In this document: positions 26,146 through 34,718 of the stretch, one piece after another
Position numbering within the stretch: the stretch's first letter is position 1
Layout of the letters: every line of letters begins with the position of its first letter
Assembly (NCBI GenBank): GCA_016208975.1
Contig: JACQXA010000004.1
Coordinates: 807,015 to 871,014, forward strand
Length of the DNA: 64,000 nt
DNA from: Nitrospinota bacterium
Lineage (GTDB): Bacteria; Nitrospinota_A; UBA7883; JACRLM01
Direction of reading: 5' to 3'
Notes under the pieces: model-generated
What the model was told of the DNA's origin: nothing
Seen by the model: only the letters and a program-made list of their open reading frames with translations
The model's database searches: none
Position numbers and translations under genes: made by a program

Positions 26146-27273
26146 ATGATACCGTTCAATAAACCCCATGCCACCGGCAAGGAGCTGGACTATATCAAGC
26201 GCGCCATGGCCGAAGGCCAGCTTGCGGGCGACGGCGCCATGACCAAGCTTTGCAACGCCAGGCTCAGGGACATGACCAAATGCCACGCGGCCATGATCAC
26301 CCATTCATGCACCGCCGCCCTGGAGATGGCCGCCATCCTGGCGGGAATCGAGCCGGGCGACGAGGTGATAATGCCATCGTACACTTTCGTATCCACCGCC
26401 AACGCCTTCGTCCTGCGCGGGGCCGTTCCGGTATTCGTGGACATCCGGGAAGACACGCTGAACATGGACGAGGGGAAAATAGAAGAAGCAATCACCCCTC
26501 GCGCAAAAGCCATCGCCCCGGTGCATTACGCCGGGGTTGGGTGCGAGATGGACGCCATCATGGAAATAGCCGCCCGGCGCGGCCTTGTGGTGATAGAAGA
26601 CGCGGCCCAGGGGGCAATGTCTTCCTACAAGGGCAAACCGCTGGGAACCTTCGGCCAGATGGGGGCTTTAAGTTTCCATGAAACCAAAAACATCGTGTCC
26701 GGCGAGGGTGGCGCCCTGCTGGTGAATGACCCGGCTTTTACTGAACGGGCGGAGATAATCCGCGAGAAGGGCACTAACCGTAGCAAGTTTTTGAGCGGCC
26801 AGGTGGACAAATACACCTGGGTGGACATCGGCTCCTCCTACCTGCCGGGGGAAATAGTGGCCGCGTTCCTGCTGGCCCAGCTTGAGGAGGCCGAACGCAT
26901 CACCCACGACCGGCTCGCAATTTGGGACACTTACCACAAGGCTTTTGAGGGGGGCGAGAAAGCGGGGCTTTTCCGCAGGCCGGTAACGCCAGCCCATTGC
27001 GCCCATAACGCCCACATGTATTACCTCCTGCTTCCGGATCCCGCCAAACGGGCGGACTTTATCTCGCATTTGAAGGAGAGCGGCGTTATGTCGGTTTTCC
27101 ACTATGTGCCTTTGCACAGCTCTCCGGCGGGTAAAAAACTGGGCAGGGCCCACGGCTCCATGAAAAACACCATTGGGTTAAGCGAACGTATAGTGCGTCT
27201 GCCGCTTTGGGTGGGTATGGCCCCTACGGAGATAAACCGCGTGGTTGAGCTTGCGTACCAGGCGGCGCGGTAA
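26146..27273 (+). CDS. DegT/DnrJ/EryC1-family sugar aminotransferase (WecE/RffA-like)
   Basis: 375 residues. PLP-binding Lys181 (SFHETKNI), preceded by VIEDAAQGAMSSYKGKPLG, the aspartate-containing PLP block. The N-terminal MIPFNKP and HSCTAALEMAAIL are typical of dTDP-4-dehydro-6-deoxyglucose aminotransferases (RffA/WecE), which make dTDP-4-amino-4,6-dideoxy sugars for surface polysaccharides. No nucleotide-sugar synthesis genes are nearby. Confidence 0.92.
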   Translation: MIPFNKPHATGKELDYIKRAMAEGQLAGDGAMTKLCNARLRDMTKCHAAMITHSCTAALEMAAILAGIEPGDEVIMPSYTFVSTANAFVLRGAVPVFVDIREDTLNMDEGKIEEAITPRAKAIAPVHYAGVGCEMDAIMEIAARRGLVVIEDAAQGAMSSYKGKPLGTFGQMGALSFHETKNIVSGEGGALLVNDPAFTERAEIIREKGTNRSKFLSGQVDKYTWVDIGSSYLPGEIVAAFLLAQLEEAERITHDRLAIWDTYHKAFEGGEKAGLFRRPVTPAHCAHNAHMYYLLLPDPAKRADFISHLKESGVMSVFHYVPLHSSPAGKKLGRAHGSMKNTIGLSERIVRLPLWVGMAPTEINRVVELAYQAAR

Positions 27274-27366
27274 TTAGCAGGAGCCGTTATGCCTCTTGCC
27301 AAACCGGATCCTGGTCTGCCAACATGTCGGGTTTGAGCGATAGCTCCGGAAACAGCTTTTAACGTT

Positions 27367-30003
27367 ATGAAAACCAGTAAAGACAACACCAGGGCAGGTT
27401 CCACCGCCCCTTCCCGCCGGAAAACGGGCAAAGAACCCATGATGGACAAGCGCGGCGTTCGCCATTTACAAAGCGCTTGCGAGGCTGAACTTACCCATCA
27501 CGCCCAAAAATTCACCCGGGTCGCCCATACTGACAGGACTGCCCAGCGGCTGGAGCTTGTGGAGGTCGTTGAAAAATACAGCGACGACGGCCTGCTTGCA
27601 TGGAACCGGGAAAGGATCATAGAAGAGGAATTCTCCCGCCGCTACGTGGCGTCCTTGGGAAAACCAATTACAGAAGCCGATTGCATAAAACGCCGGAACG
27701 AGGCCAAGAAACATTACGGCGCCGGTTGGGAACAGACCGTCCGCGCAGAAAACGCCCTGGAGCAACAATGTGACGCCATCCGGGAGAAGGCCCGTGAGAG
27801 CCTGGCGGATTCCCGGCGGAACCACGGCAATGAAAAGGGGTTCTCCAAAAGCGGATATGTGGTGATAGCCAACCGGGGAGAGATTGCCTGCAGGGTGTTA
27901 GAGCAGGCCCACGAGGCCGGGAAAAAGGTCATAGCCCTCCATGATGGCTCCGATTTCCCTTATGGCGGACTCCTTAACAACGACGACGAGGTTTTTTATG
28001 TCCCGGTCTATTGCGACCGGGGACGAAGGCCGGAGCCGGAACGGCTGGACATATGGTCCATGAAAGCCCTGGCGTTCATGCTGAAAAGCCGGGGCATTGA
28101 TCTGTTCGAGGTGGTTGTCCATCCAGGCTGGGGATTCAACGCCGAAGATGACGCGTGGTTTACTGAAATGGAACGGCTTGGGTTCCGCATGGCGGGGCCA
28201 GGTTCGTCCATCATCCGGTTCCTGGGTAACAAGATAAACGCCACCGAGGTGGCGCGGCAGGCGGGCCTTTCCACCCCCCAAAGCTCCGGCAAGGTGGAAA
28301 GCGTGGGTCAGGCCATGGAATTTTTTACCGCCCACAAAGGCAAAATAAAAAACTTTCTGCTCAAAGACGCTCTCGGTGGCGGCGGATACGGTCAACTGCT
28401 CCTGCGAACCCCCTCCGAGATGGAGTTCCGCTCCGCCGTTGAAAAATTTCTGGACAAGTATCCGGTATTTTCCGTGGACCAGTTTCTTGACAAGACCAGA
28501 CATGTAGAGTTTCAGTTCCTTTCGGACATGGACGGTAACGTTCTTTTCGGCGCCCCCAGGGACTGCACCCAGCAACGCGACCGCCAAAAGGTTATAGAAG
28601 AGACCGCCATCCTGGCGCGAGCGGTGGAAAAATCCATGCGCCAGCGGATCAGCGCGTTCCTGGCGGAAATTGCCCGCAGGACCGGCGGGCCGTACGTAGG
28701 GGCTGGCACCTTCGAGTTTCTGTACGAGCCGTCATCGGAAACCTTCTATTTTCTGGAGGTGAACACCAGGCTCCAGGTGGAGCACCCGGTATCCGGCCAT
28801 CAGGATGGGGTGAACTACGTAAGGACCCAGTTGGATATCGCCGATGGATACAAGCTTAAATCCCAGCATGAGATGGATGGCTGGAACCTTGGCGGGCATA
28901 CCATGGAAGCGCGGATATGCCTGGAGCGGATATTGAATGAGGACGAGCGGGCGTTCTACCTGAAAAGCGGGCACGACCGCACTTTCGGCCCCATAACCGG
29001 GGGGGTCGTAAACCAGTTTTCCATCCCGGAAATTCACGGTTTAAAAGTTTATTACGACCGCCGCATCCGGGAAGGGGTGGAATGGGCGGGCAAGTACGAC
29101 CCCATGATAATGAAAACCGTGGTCCACGGGGAAGACCGCCTCCACGCCATAGAGCTGTTGAAAGAAACCGTGGAGAGGCTTGTGATAACCGGCCCGGGCA
29201 TTTCCACCAACCAGGAGCTTATACTGGGCCTTCTGGATGAAGAAGAGTTTCTGGAGGGGAAAACGCTGGAGGACCGGAAAGGGGTGAAAAACGTCATCCT
29301 CCGTATGCAGATAAAGAATGAAACCGGCGTTCTGGCTAAAAAGCTACAGGAAGACGGAAAACATGGTGAGCTTAACAGGCTCTTTATCCAACTGGAGAAG
29401 CTAACCCCCCTTCAGGCCGACAGGCTGAAGGCGGAGTTGGCGGCGCTGGGGGCGGTGGAGGCGTTCAAGCTGATGCTTGTGGGCAAACGGGGCGGCGTTG
29501 TGCGAACCATTTTGGGGCGGCTGGCCAGCGCCCGGGGCAAAAAAACCATCCAGACCACCATTTACCCCCAGGGGTTCACCCTGTTGCTCAAATTGTTGCA
29601 GAGAGCCGGGGCGGAGCCATCCATGGTCATAAGGCATTTTGAAGACCGGAAAGCCATAGCCAAAAAACTGGAGGACGGGTTGATTGAGCACGACCCCGAG
29701 CTGTTTTACGAGCTGTTGCACTATCATAAGAAGGCATTAAAAGAGATGACCCGCCACCTGGCCCTGGAAAGCCATCACCGCGTGACATTGCGGGAGAAAA
29801 ACGCCAAAGACAGGACCCTGCGGGATTTCCTGGGGGAGATGGAAGAAGCGCTATACGCCCGGCGGCGGGAGTTCTCCTCCCAATACAGCGCCCGGGGAGG
29901 GGTTTATTTCGACATCCCGGAGAAACTTTACCCGGTTTTCGAGACGCTTTTGGCAAGGGAAAGAGGCGAGAAGCCTGAGGATATGTTTATTATAGAAAGG
30001 TGA
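27367..30003 (+). CDS. Biotin-carboxylase-like protein with novel N- and C-terminal regions and no biotin carrier domain
   Basis: 878 residues. An N-terminal charged, helical region (1-160) precedes a biotin-carboxylase/ATP-grasp core (about 160-640): GYVVIANRGEIACRVL, Lys333 in LLKDALGGGGYG, RDCTQQRDRQKVIEE, EVNTRLQVEHP (Glu464, Asn466, Arg468) and GHTMEARICLE. These are close to acyl-CoA carboxylase BC subunits. The final 240 residues are helical and unlike any BCCP; no AMKM or similar biotinylation motif is present, and no carboxyltransferase gene is adjacent. It needs a carrier in trans or uses the fold differently. The start at ATG 27367 lacks a good ribosome-binding site; ATG 27439-27442 is an alternative. 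Confidence 0.82.
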   Translation: MKTSKDNTRAGSTAPSRRKTGKEPMMDKRGVRHLQSACEAELTHHAQKFTRVAHTDRTAQRLELVEVVEKYSDDGLLAWNRERIIEEEFSRRYVASLGKPITEADCIKRRNEAKKHYGAGWEQTVRAENALEQQCDAIREKARESLADSRRNHGNEKGFSKSGYVVIANRGEIACRVLEQAHEAGKKVIALHDGSDFPYGGLLNNDDEVFYVPVYCDRGRRPEPERLDIWSMKALAFMLKSRGIDLFEVVVHPGWGFNAEDDAWFTEMERLGFRMAGPGSSIIRFLGNKINATEVARQAGLSTPQSSGKVESVGQAMEFFTAHKGKIKNFLLKDALGGGGYGQLLLRTPSEMEFRSAVEKFLDKYPVFSVDQFLDKTRHVEFQFLSDMDGNVLFGAPRDCTQQRDRQKVIEETAILARAVEKSMRQRISAFLAEIARRTGGPYVGAGTFEFLYEPSSETFYFLEVNTRLQVEHPVSGHQDGVNYVRTQLDIADGYKLKSQHEMDGWNLGGHTMEARICLERILNEDERAFYLKSGHDRTFGPITGGVVNQFSIPEIHGLKVYYDRRIREGVEWAGKYDPMIMKTVVHGEDRLHAIELLKETVERLVITGPGISTNQELILGLLDEEEFLEGKTLEDRKGVKNVILRMQIKNETGVLAKKLQEDGKHGELNRLFIQLEKLTPLQADRLKAELAALGAVEAFKLMLVGKRGGVVRTILGRLASARGKKTIQTTIYPQGFTLLLKLLQRAGAEPSMVIRHFEDRKAIAKKLEDGLIEHDPELFYELLHYHKKALKEMTRHLALESHHRVTLREKNAKDRTLRDFLGEMEEALYARRREFSSQYSARGGVYFDIPEKLYPVFETLLARERGEKPEDMFIIER

Positions 30004-30076
30004 TGGCATAAAGCCGCCGTCCATCAAGAACGGCCACTAAAAAGTTCATAAAAAATTCCCCTTTTCAATCACCTAT

Positions 30077-30090
30077 TGATTATGTAATCA
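30077..30090. promoter_or_regulatory. TGATTA-TG-TAATCA palindrome upstream of the etf operon
   Basis: Perfect 6-bp arms around TG in the 193-base gap between the carboxylase-like gene and etfB. The gap also contains AT-rich TATTTATGG and GATATATTTAC blocks suited to a promoter. The spacing is not that of FNR/FixK sites. A candidate operator only. Confidence 0.4.
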
Positions 30091-30196
30091 TTACCAGCTA
30101 TTTATGGTATCCCATTCCCGATATATTTACAGGGTTGATAAGTCCGCCTGAAGGCATGAAAATCCTGAAAACAGCGCAAGCGAGGAGCTTAGGTTG

Positions 30197-31042
30197 ATGA
30201 GTGACGGTTACAGAATAGTAGTGCTCATAAAGCAGGTGCCTGACACCAGTTCCAAGGCCGGTGTGAACCCCGATGGAACTATAGACAGGGCCCGCGCAAA
30301 AAGGATGTTGAACACGTTCGACAAGTACGCCCTCCAGAAAGCCCTGGAGGTAAAAGCGGCCCACGGTGGCGAGGTTCTGGCCATAAGCATGGGGCCCCCT
30401 CCTGCCTTGGAGATACTTGTGGAAGCCTGCGAATACGGGGCGGATAAGGGCTACCTGCTTACAGACAGGCGCCTGGCCGCTTCAGACACTCTTTCAACAG
30501 CTTACGCCCTGCACAAGGCGGTGCAGTATCTTGGCAGGGTGGACCTGGTGTTCACCGGCCTGCAGACCACCGATGGCGACACGGCCCAAACCGGCCCGCA
30601 GATCGCCGAGCGGCTGGACCTGCCGCAGATAACTTACTGCGAGCGTCTGGAGATCGTGGATGGCAAGGCCCGCGTCCGGCGGGTGGTGGAGGGTGGTTAC
30701 CAGTGGCTGGAAACCCCGTTACCAGCGTTGATAACCGTGGCCAACTCCGCCACAAAGCTCCAGCACAAACGGTTCGGCGGCGTTTACGCGGTGAAGGAGC
30801 TACAGAGACACAAGGAGCGGATGGATCAAACCGTTTTCATCGTAGACCTGGACAAGGTCGGGGCGGACTCGAACAAGGCCGGTCTTGTGGGTTCCCCCAC
30901 CGTTGTGGGCAAAACATGGAAAATGGGCGAGATCGGCGGCAGTTGCGTGATGTTCCTGGGCGACTCTCCCAAGCATAACGTGGAACACCTGATGGCCCGC
31001 TTGAAGGAAGACAACCGCCATATAGAGGAGTTAATCCAGTGA
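30197..31042 (+). CDS. etfB: Electron transfer flavoprotein beta subunit
   Basis: 281 residues from ATG 30197 (GAGGAG 9 bases upstream; a TTG at 30194 is less likely). ETF-beta landmarks: IKQVPDTSSKAGVNPDGTIDR near the N-terminus, NTFDKYALQKALEV, VFTGLQTTDGDTAQTGPQ and the LPALITV segment. It forms a soluble heterodimer with EtfA carrying FAD and AMP or a second FAD. Its stop overlaps etfA by 4 bases. Whether it bifurcates electrons cannot be settled by eye. Confidence 0.95.
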   Translation: MSDGYRIVVLIKQVPDTSSKAGVNPDGTIDRARAKRMLNTFDKYALQKALEVKAAHGGEVLAISMGPPPALEILVEACEYGADKGYLLTDRRLAASDTLSTAYALHKAVQYLGRVDLVFTGLQTTDGDTAQTGPQIAERLDLPQITYCERLEIVDGKARVRRVVEGGYQWLETPLPALITVANSATKLQHKRFGGVYAVKELQRHKERMDQTVFIVDLDKVGADSNKAGLVGSPTVVGKTWKMGEIGGSCVMFLGDSPKHNVEHLMARLKEDNRHIEELIQ

Positions 31043-32103
31043 GCAATTTGGCTGACGTTCTTGTTATAGCCGACCAGCTTCAGGGGGACCTTCAGCCCAT
31101 AGCGCTGGAGCTTCTGGGCGCGGCCCGGGGCCTGGCGGAAAAACTAGGTGTGAAAGTGCAGGCTCTGGTTATGGGGCATGAACTTGGCGACATACCCCAA
31201 CGCCTCATATGGAACGGGGCCGACGAGGTTTTCGTGGTGGACCAGCCCGAGTTGAAGGAGTACACCACCCTTACATACCGGCGCGCCACCATCTCCGTGC
31301 TGGAAGGCATGAGCAGGCCGCCCCACATAGTGCTTTGCGGCGCAACCACCATCGGGCGCGACCTGGCGCCCAGGATAGCCGCCTATTTTGAGACCGGCCT
31401 CACCGCCGACTGTACCGAGCTGGACATAGGCGAGTACGAGCATAAGGGCAAGGCCGACCCCTCGAAGGTGGGGACGTTCCATAACTGTCTTTACGCCATC
31501 CGCCCATCTTTCGGCGAAAGCCTGAAGGCCCGCATCATCGGGCCCTGGAAGAACCCGCAGATGGCCACTGCCCGCACCGGCGCCATGGTGCCCTGCGGCG
31601 AAGACACCACAAGGACCGGCAAGATAACCGTTATCCCGGTGAAGTTCGAGGATTCAGATTTCCGCGTGAAGGTCATAGAGACCGTCCGTGATGTCTCCAA
31701 GGCGGTGGACCTGACCGGCGCCCGGGTGATAGTCTCCGGCGGGTTCGGCCTGGCTTCGGCGGAAGGGTTCCGGCTGGTGGAGGATCTGGCCTCCGTATTC
31801 AAGAAATCCGCCGTGGGAGCCTCCCGTAAGGCGGTGGACGCGGGGTGGATACCCTACGCCCACCAGGTGGGGCAGACCGGCAAGACCGTGCGCCCAGCGC
31901 TTTACATAGCCTTGGGCATATCCGGCGCCATCCAGCACCGGGTCGGCATCACCCACAGCGATGTGATCCTGGCCGTTAATAAAGATGAGAGCGCTCCCAT
32001 CTTCCAGTTCGCCAACTACGGTATCGTGGGCGACCTGTTCGAGATAGCGCCGCTCCTGAAAGAAAATTTCAAAAAGGCCTTCCCGGCCTCCAAGGAGGTG
32101 TAA
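31039..32103 (+). CDS. etfA: Electron transfer flavoprotein alpha subunit
   Basis: 354 residues. N-terminal adenine-nucleotide-binding-type domain and C-terminal FAD domain with VSGGFGLASAEGFRLVEDLA, GASRKAVDAGWIPYAHQVGQTGKTVRP, YIALGISGAIQH and NKDESAPIFQFANYGIVGDLFE, all hallmark EtfA. It passes electrons from dehydrogenases to the ETF:quinone oxidoreductase encoded next, only 1 base downstream. The start GTG/ATG overlaps the etfB stop. Confidence 0.96.
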   Translation: MSNLADVLVIADQLQGDLQPIALELLGAARGLAEKLGVKVQALVMGHELGDIPQRLIWNGADEVFVVDQPELKEYTTLTYRRATISVLEGMSRPPHIVLCGATTIGRDLAPRIAAYFETGLTADCTELDIGEYEHKGKADPSKVGTFHNCLYAIRPSFGESLKARIIGPWKNPQMATARTGAMVPCGEDTTRTGKITVIPVKFEDSDFRVKVIETVRDVSKAVDLTGARVIVSGGFGLASAEGFRLVEDLASVFKKSAVGASRKAVDAGWIPYAHQVGQTGKTVRPALYIALGISGAIQHRVGITHSDVILAVNKDESAPIFQFANYGIVGDLFEIAPLLKENFKKAFPASKEV

Positions 32104-32104
32104 G

Positions 32105-33811
32105 GTGTCCAGCAAGATTGAATACGACGTCCTTCTGGTGGGGGCAAGCCCCTCCAACCTGACTCTCGCTTTGAGGCTTGTGGAGCTGGCTTCGGCGCCC
32201 ATACGCATCTGCATACTGGAGAAGGCCAAAGCCGTGGGGGGGCATTTGCTCTCCGGCGCTGTCTCCAACCCCAGGACGCTGAAAAAGATATTCCCCGACT
32301 GGGACAAAGGGGAGTTCCCCCTGGCGGGCATATGCAAGAACAGCTATCTTACGGTGCTGGGCGCCAAACGCCACGAGAACGTGCCCTACGCCTTCATGCC
32401 TTCCTATTTCAAAAAGGAAGGTTACGCCATCCTGAATATCTCTGAAATGGCCGCCTACATGGCCGACAAGCTCCAGGAGCGCGCCAAAGAGAAAGAAGGG
32501 GTGGTGGTGGACATTTTCCCCGGCTTCCCCGCCCAGTCCATCCTTTTCGAGGGTGACAGGGTTGTGGGCGTGAAGGTGGACAACACCGGCGACCCGCTGG
32601 CGGATAACTGTTACGCCAAGGTGACTGTGTTCGGTGACAAGGGTTTTGTGTCCCGCGATCTCATCAACAAGTTCAACCTCCGCAAAAACGGCCAGACCTA
32701 CGCCGTAGGCGTAAAAGAGGTCTGGGAGTGCCAGAAGAGCTACGAGGGCGAGGTGTGGCATACAACCGGGTATCCCCTGGCGGCGGGCCATCTGGGCGGC
32801 GGGTTCGTATATGGCTGCAAGGATAACAAGCTCATCATCGGGCTTGTGATGTCGCTGGACTTCCCCGACCCCAACCTGCGGCCGCCGCTGGCCCTGCAGG
32901 ATTACAAGAAACATCCTTTCATCCAGGAGATGATAAAAGGCGGCAAGCTGTTAAAGTATGGCGCGTCCATTCTCCCCGAGGGGGGGCAGTACGGCCTGCC
33001 CGAGCGGTTTGCGGTGGATGGAGCCCTGATGGTGGGCGACGCCTTGGGCACCCTGGACGTTAAAAAGTTCTCCGGCGTGGACAAGGCCATGGAGAGCGGC
33101 TACGTTGCCGCCGAGGTGGTGTGGGAAGCCATGAAGAAGAACGATACTTCCGCCACGGCCTTGGCCCCTTACCAGCAGAGGCTTATGAGCGGCTGGGTTG
33201 GCAAGGAACTTTCCGAGGCCCGATATTTCCGCCGGGCTTTCGCCGAATATCCGCAGATGCTCGGCTGGTTCATGCCCACTTTGCAGTCGAATATAGACTC
33301 CGGCATGGGCGTGATGACCGCCGGGTTCATGACAGGGCTTTCCAATCCGTTCGGGGCGTTGAAACTGTTGGGCGCCAAGAACATGATTGAAAACCCGGGC
33401 GAGGCGGGCTCGTGGTCTTACAAAAAGGACTACACGCACATCGTCCCGGAGTTTACGCCCAAAAAGGAGCTTTCCACCGGGTACGACGATGGCACTGTGT
33501 ATTCCACCGCCGACGTGGTGTTTTACGCCCACACCCATTACGAGGAAGACAACAAGCACATCGACGAGTTCAACGCCGACACGTGCATGAAATGCATCGC
33601 CCAGTACGACCGCCACGGCAAAGACACCCCGTGCGTGGGGGACTGTACCGCCGAGGTTCACCAGACCATCGAGAAAGACGGCAAACGCCGCCACGCAATG
33701 GCGCTGGAGAACTGCGTACAGTGCACAACCTGCGAGATAGTCTGCCCTTGGGAGAACCTGCGGGTGAACGCCGCCCAGCACGGTTACGGCCCGGACTTCA
33801 TGGGAATGTAG
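32105..33811 (+). CDS. ETF:quinone oxidoreductase (FixC/FixX-like fusion)
   Basis: 568 residues. N-terminal FAD Rossmann motif (VLLVGASPSNLTLA; the first glycine of GxGxxG is changed to Ala-Ser), then GGHLLSGAV, a GDALGTLDVKKFSGVDKAMESG FAD block, and a C-terminal ferredoxin-like part with CMKC (about 494-497), CVGDC and CVQCTTCEIVC, enough for a [4Fe-4S] cluster. It moves electrons from reduced ETF to membrane quinone. The start is GTG 32105 preceded by GGAGG. Followed by a strong terminator. In diazotrophs the related FixABCX feeds nitrogenase; this operon resembles the respiratory ETF form as much as Fix. Confidence 0.9.
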   Translation: MSSKIEYDVLLVGASPSNLTLALRLVELASAPIRICILEKAKAVGGHLLSGAVSNPRTLKKIFPDWDKGEFPLAGICKNSYLTVLGAKRHENVPYAFMPSYFKKEGYAILNISEMAAYMADKLQERAKEKEGVVVDIFPGFPAQSILFEGDRVVGVKVDNTGDPLADNCYAKVTVFGDKGFVSRDLINKFNLRKNGQTYAVGVKEVWECQKSYEGEVWHTTGYPLAAGHLGGGFVYGCKDNKLIIGLVMSLDFPDPNLRPPLALQDYKKHPFIQEMIKGGKLLKYGASILPEGGQYGLPERFAVDGALMVGDALGTLDVKKFSGVDKAMESGYVAAEVVWEAMKKNDTSATALAPYQQRLMSGWVGKELSEARYFRRAFAEYPQMLGWFMPTLQSNIDSGMGVMTAGFMTGLSNPFGALKLLGAKNMIENPGEAGSWSYKKDYTHIVPEFTPKKELSTGYDDGTVYSTADVVFYAHTHYEEDNKHIDEFNADTCMKCIAQYDRHGKDTPCVGDCTAEVHQTIEKDGKRRHAMALENCVQCTTCEIVCPWENLRVNAAQHGYGPDFMGM

Positions 33812-33838
33812 CTTCCTGCCCGCCAGCTTCTTATCATG

Positions 33839-33867
33839 GCCGCCGGAAATCCGGCGGCTTTTTTTAT
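33839..33867 (+). terminator. Rho-independent terminator of the etf operon
   Basis: Perfect 8-bp stem GCCGCCGG-AAAT-CCGGCGGC followed by seven T and ATTTA. Confidence 0.95.
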
Positions 33868-33904
33868 TTAGATCTTTAGCAAGCGATTGAAGCCGGCTTT
33901 GCGC

Positions 33905-34114
33905 TTATGCGCCTTTCTCGCCGCTCTGCTTTGACGGGCATTTCACATCGCCATAGGAGCAGAACACGCAACAGTCGCCCGGCTTGGGTTTGAGAGTCGC
34001 GCCGCAACTTAGGCAATCGTAAAAATGCTGGCATGCGTCCACCGGCATGGATTCTTTCCGGGTGAAACCGCAATTGGGGCAGGTTATCGCTGACTCCAGG
34101 TTTATGCGGCTCAT
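33905..34114 (-). CDS. GDCCVxC-type small zinc-ribbon protein
   Basis: 69 residues with three cysteine pairs: CPNC (residues 12-15), CLSC and the terminal GDCCVFCSYGDVKCP. The GDCCVxC segment defines a family known to include selenoproteins; here all positions are Cys. It is probably a small metal-binding or redox protein, often near metal resistance genes. It is divergent from the ferritin-like gene. Confidence 0.82.
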   Translation of the reverse strand: MSRINLESAITCPNCGFTRKESMPVDACQHFYDCLSCGATLKPKPGDCCVFCSYGDVKCPSKQSGEKGA

Positions 34115-34288
34115 ATTCTTTGTTCCCTCCCGGCTATCAAGCGGCGAAACAAATTATTAATGAACAGGGCGCTTGCCCCGGTCACCAATATATTATCCCA
34201 CCGTTTCTTTTATAACCATATGCGGCGTATAATTTACACCTGGCTGGTGGAACGGCCTGTCCAAACAATATAAAGGGGGAGAACCGTC

Positions 34289-34711
34289 ATGCCCATCACC
34301 AAAGAAGAGTTCATCGCCAAGCTCAACAAAGACCTGGAATGGGAATACGCCGCCATGATCCAATATATCCAGCACGCGGCGGTATTGTCCGGGGCCAAGT
34401 ATGTTTCTGTCCAGAAAGAGCTTCTGATCCACGCCCAGGAGGAGTCCCAACACGCCATTTCCATCGCCACGCAGATTGATTACCTTGGTGGAACACCCAC
34501 GGTAGCCGTGGAGAAAATAGAAACCTCCCCCAACAGTTTTGAGATGCTCAAGCAAGACCTGAAAGGGGAACGGTTCGCCATAGAAAGCTACCTGCAAAGG
34601 ATAGCCGAGGCGGAGGAGTTGAGGCTATATGGCCTGCGCCGGGCGCTGGAGGACATCCTGATACAAGAAGAAGAGCACGAACGGGACATCCAGAACGCCC
34701 TGAAGGATTGA
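34289..34711 (+). CDS. Ferritin-like diiron protein
   Basis: 140 residues, four-helix bundle with the diiron carboxylate pattern of bacterioferritin/Dps-like proteins: EWEYAAMIQYIQH, HAQEESQHA, KGERFAIESYLQRIAEAEE and the C-terminal EEEHERDIQ. GGGGGAG precedes the ATG by 7 bases. A TATAAT at 34228 is a plausible -10. Probable iron storage or oxidative-stress role. The ZIP gene follows after 7 bases, so iron/zinc handling may be coupled. Confidence 0.88.
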   Translation: MPITKEEFIAKLNKDLEWEYAAMIQYIQHAAVLSGAKYVSVQKELLIHAQEESQHAISIATQIDYLGGTPTVAVEKIETSPNSFEMLKQDLKGERFAIESYLQRIAEAEELRLYGLRRALEDILIQEEEHERDIQNALKD

Positions 34712-34718
34712 CGGCCCG

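Noticed and set aside
27289-27336. A 15-codon frame with AGGAG upstream of the biotin-carboxylase-like gene
   Set aside because: Too short and without codon character; nothing suggests attenuation.
30076-30091. An FNR/FixK-like site upstream of the etf operon
   Set aside because: TTGAT and ATCAT are separated by 6 bases rather than 4, so it does not fit; kept only as a generic palindrome.
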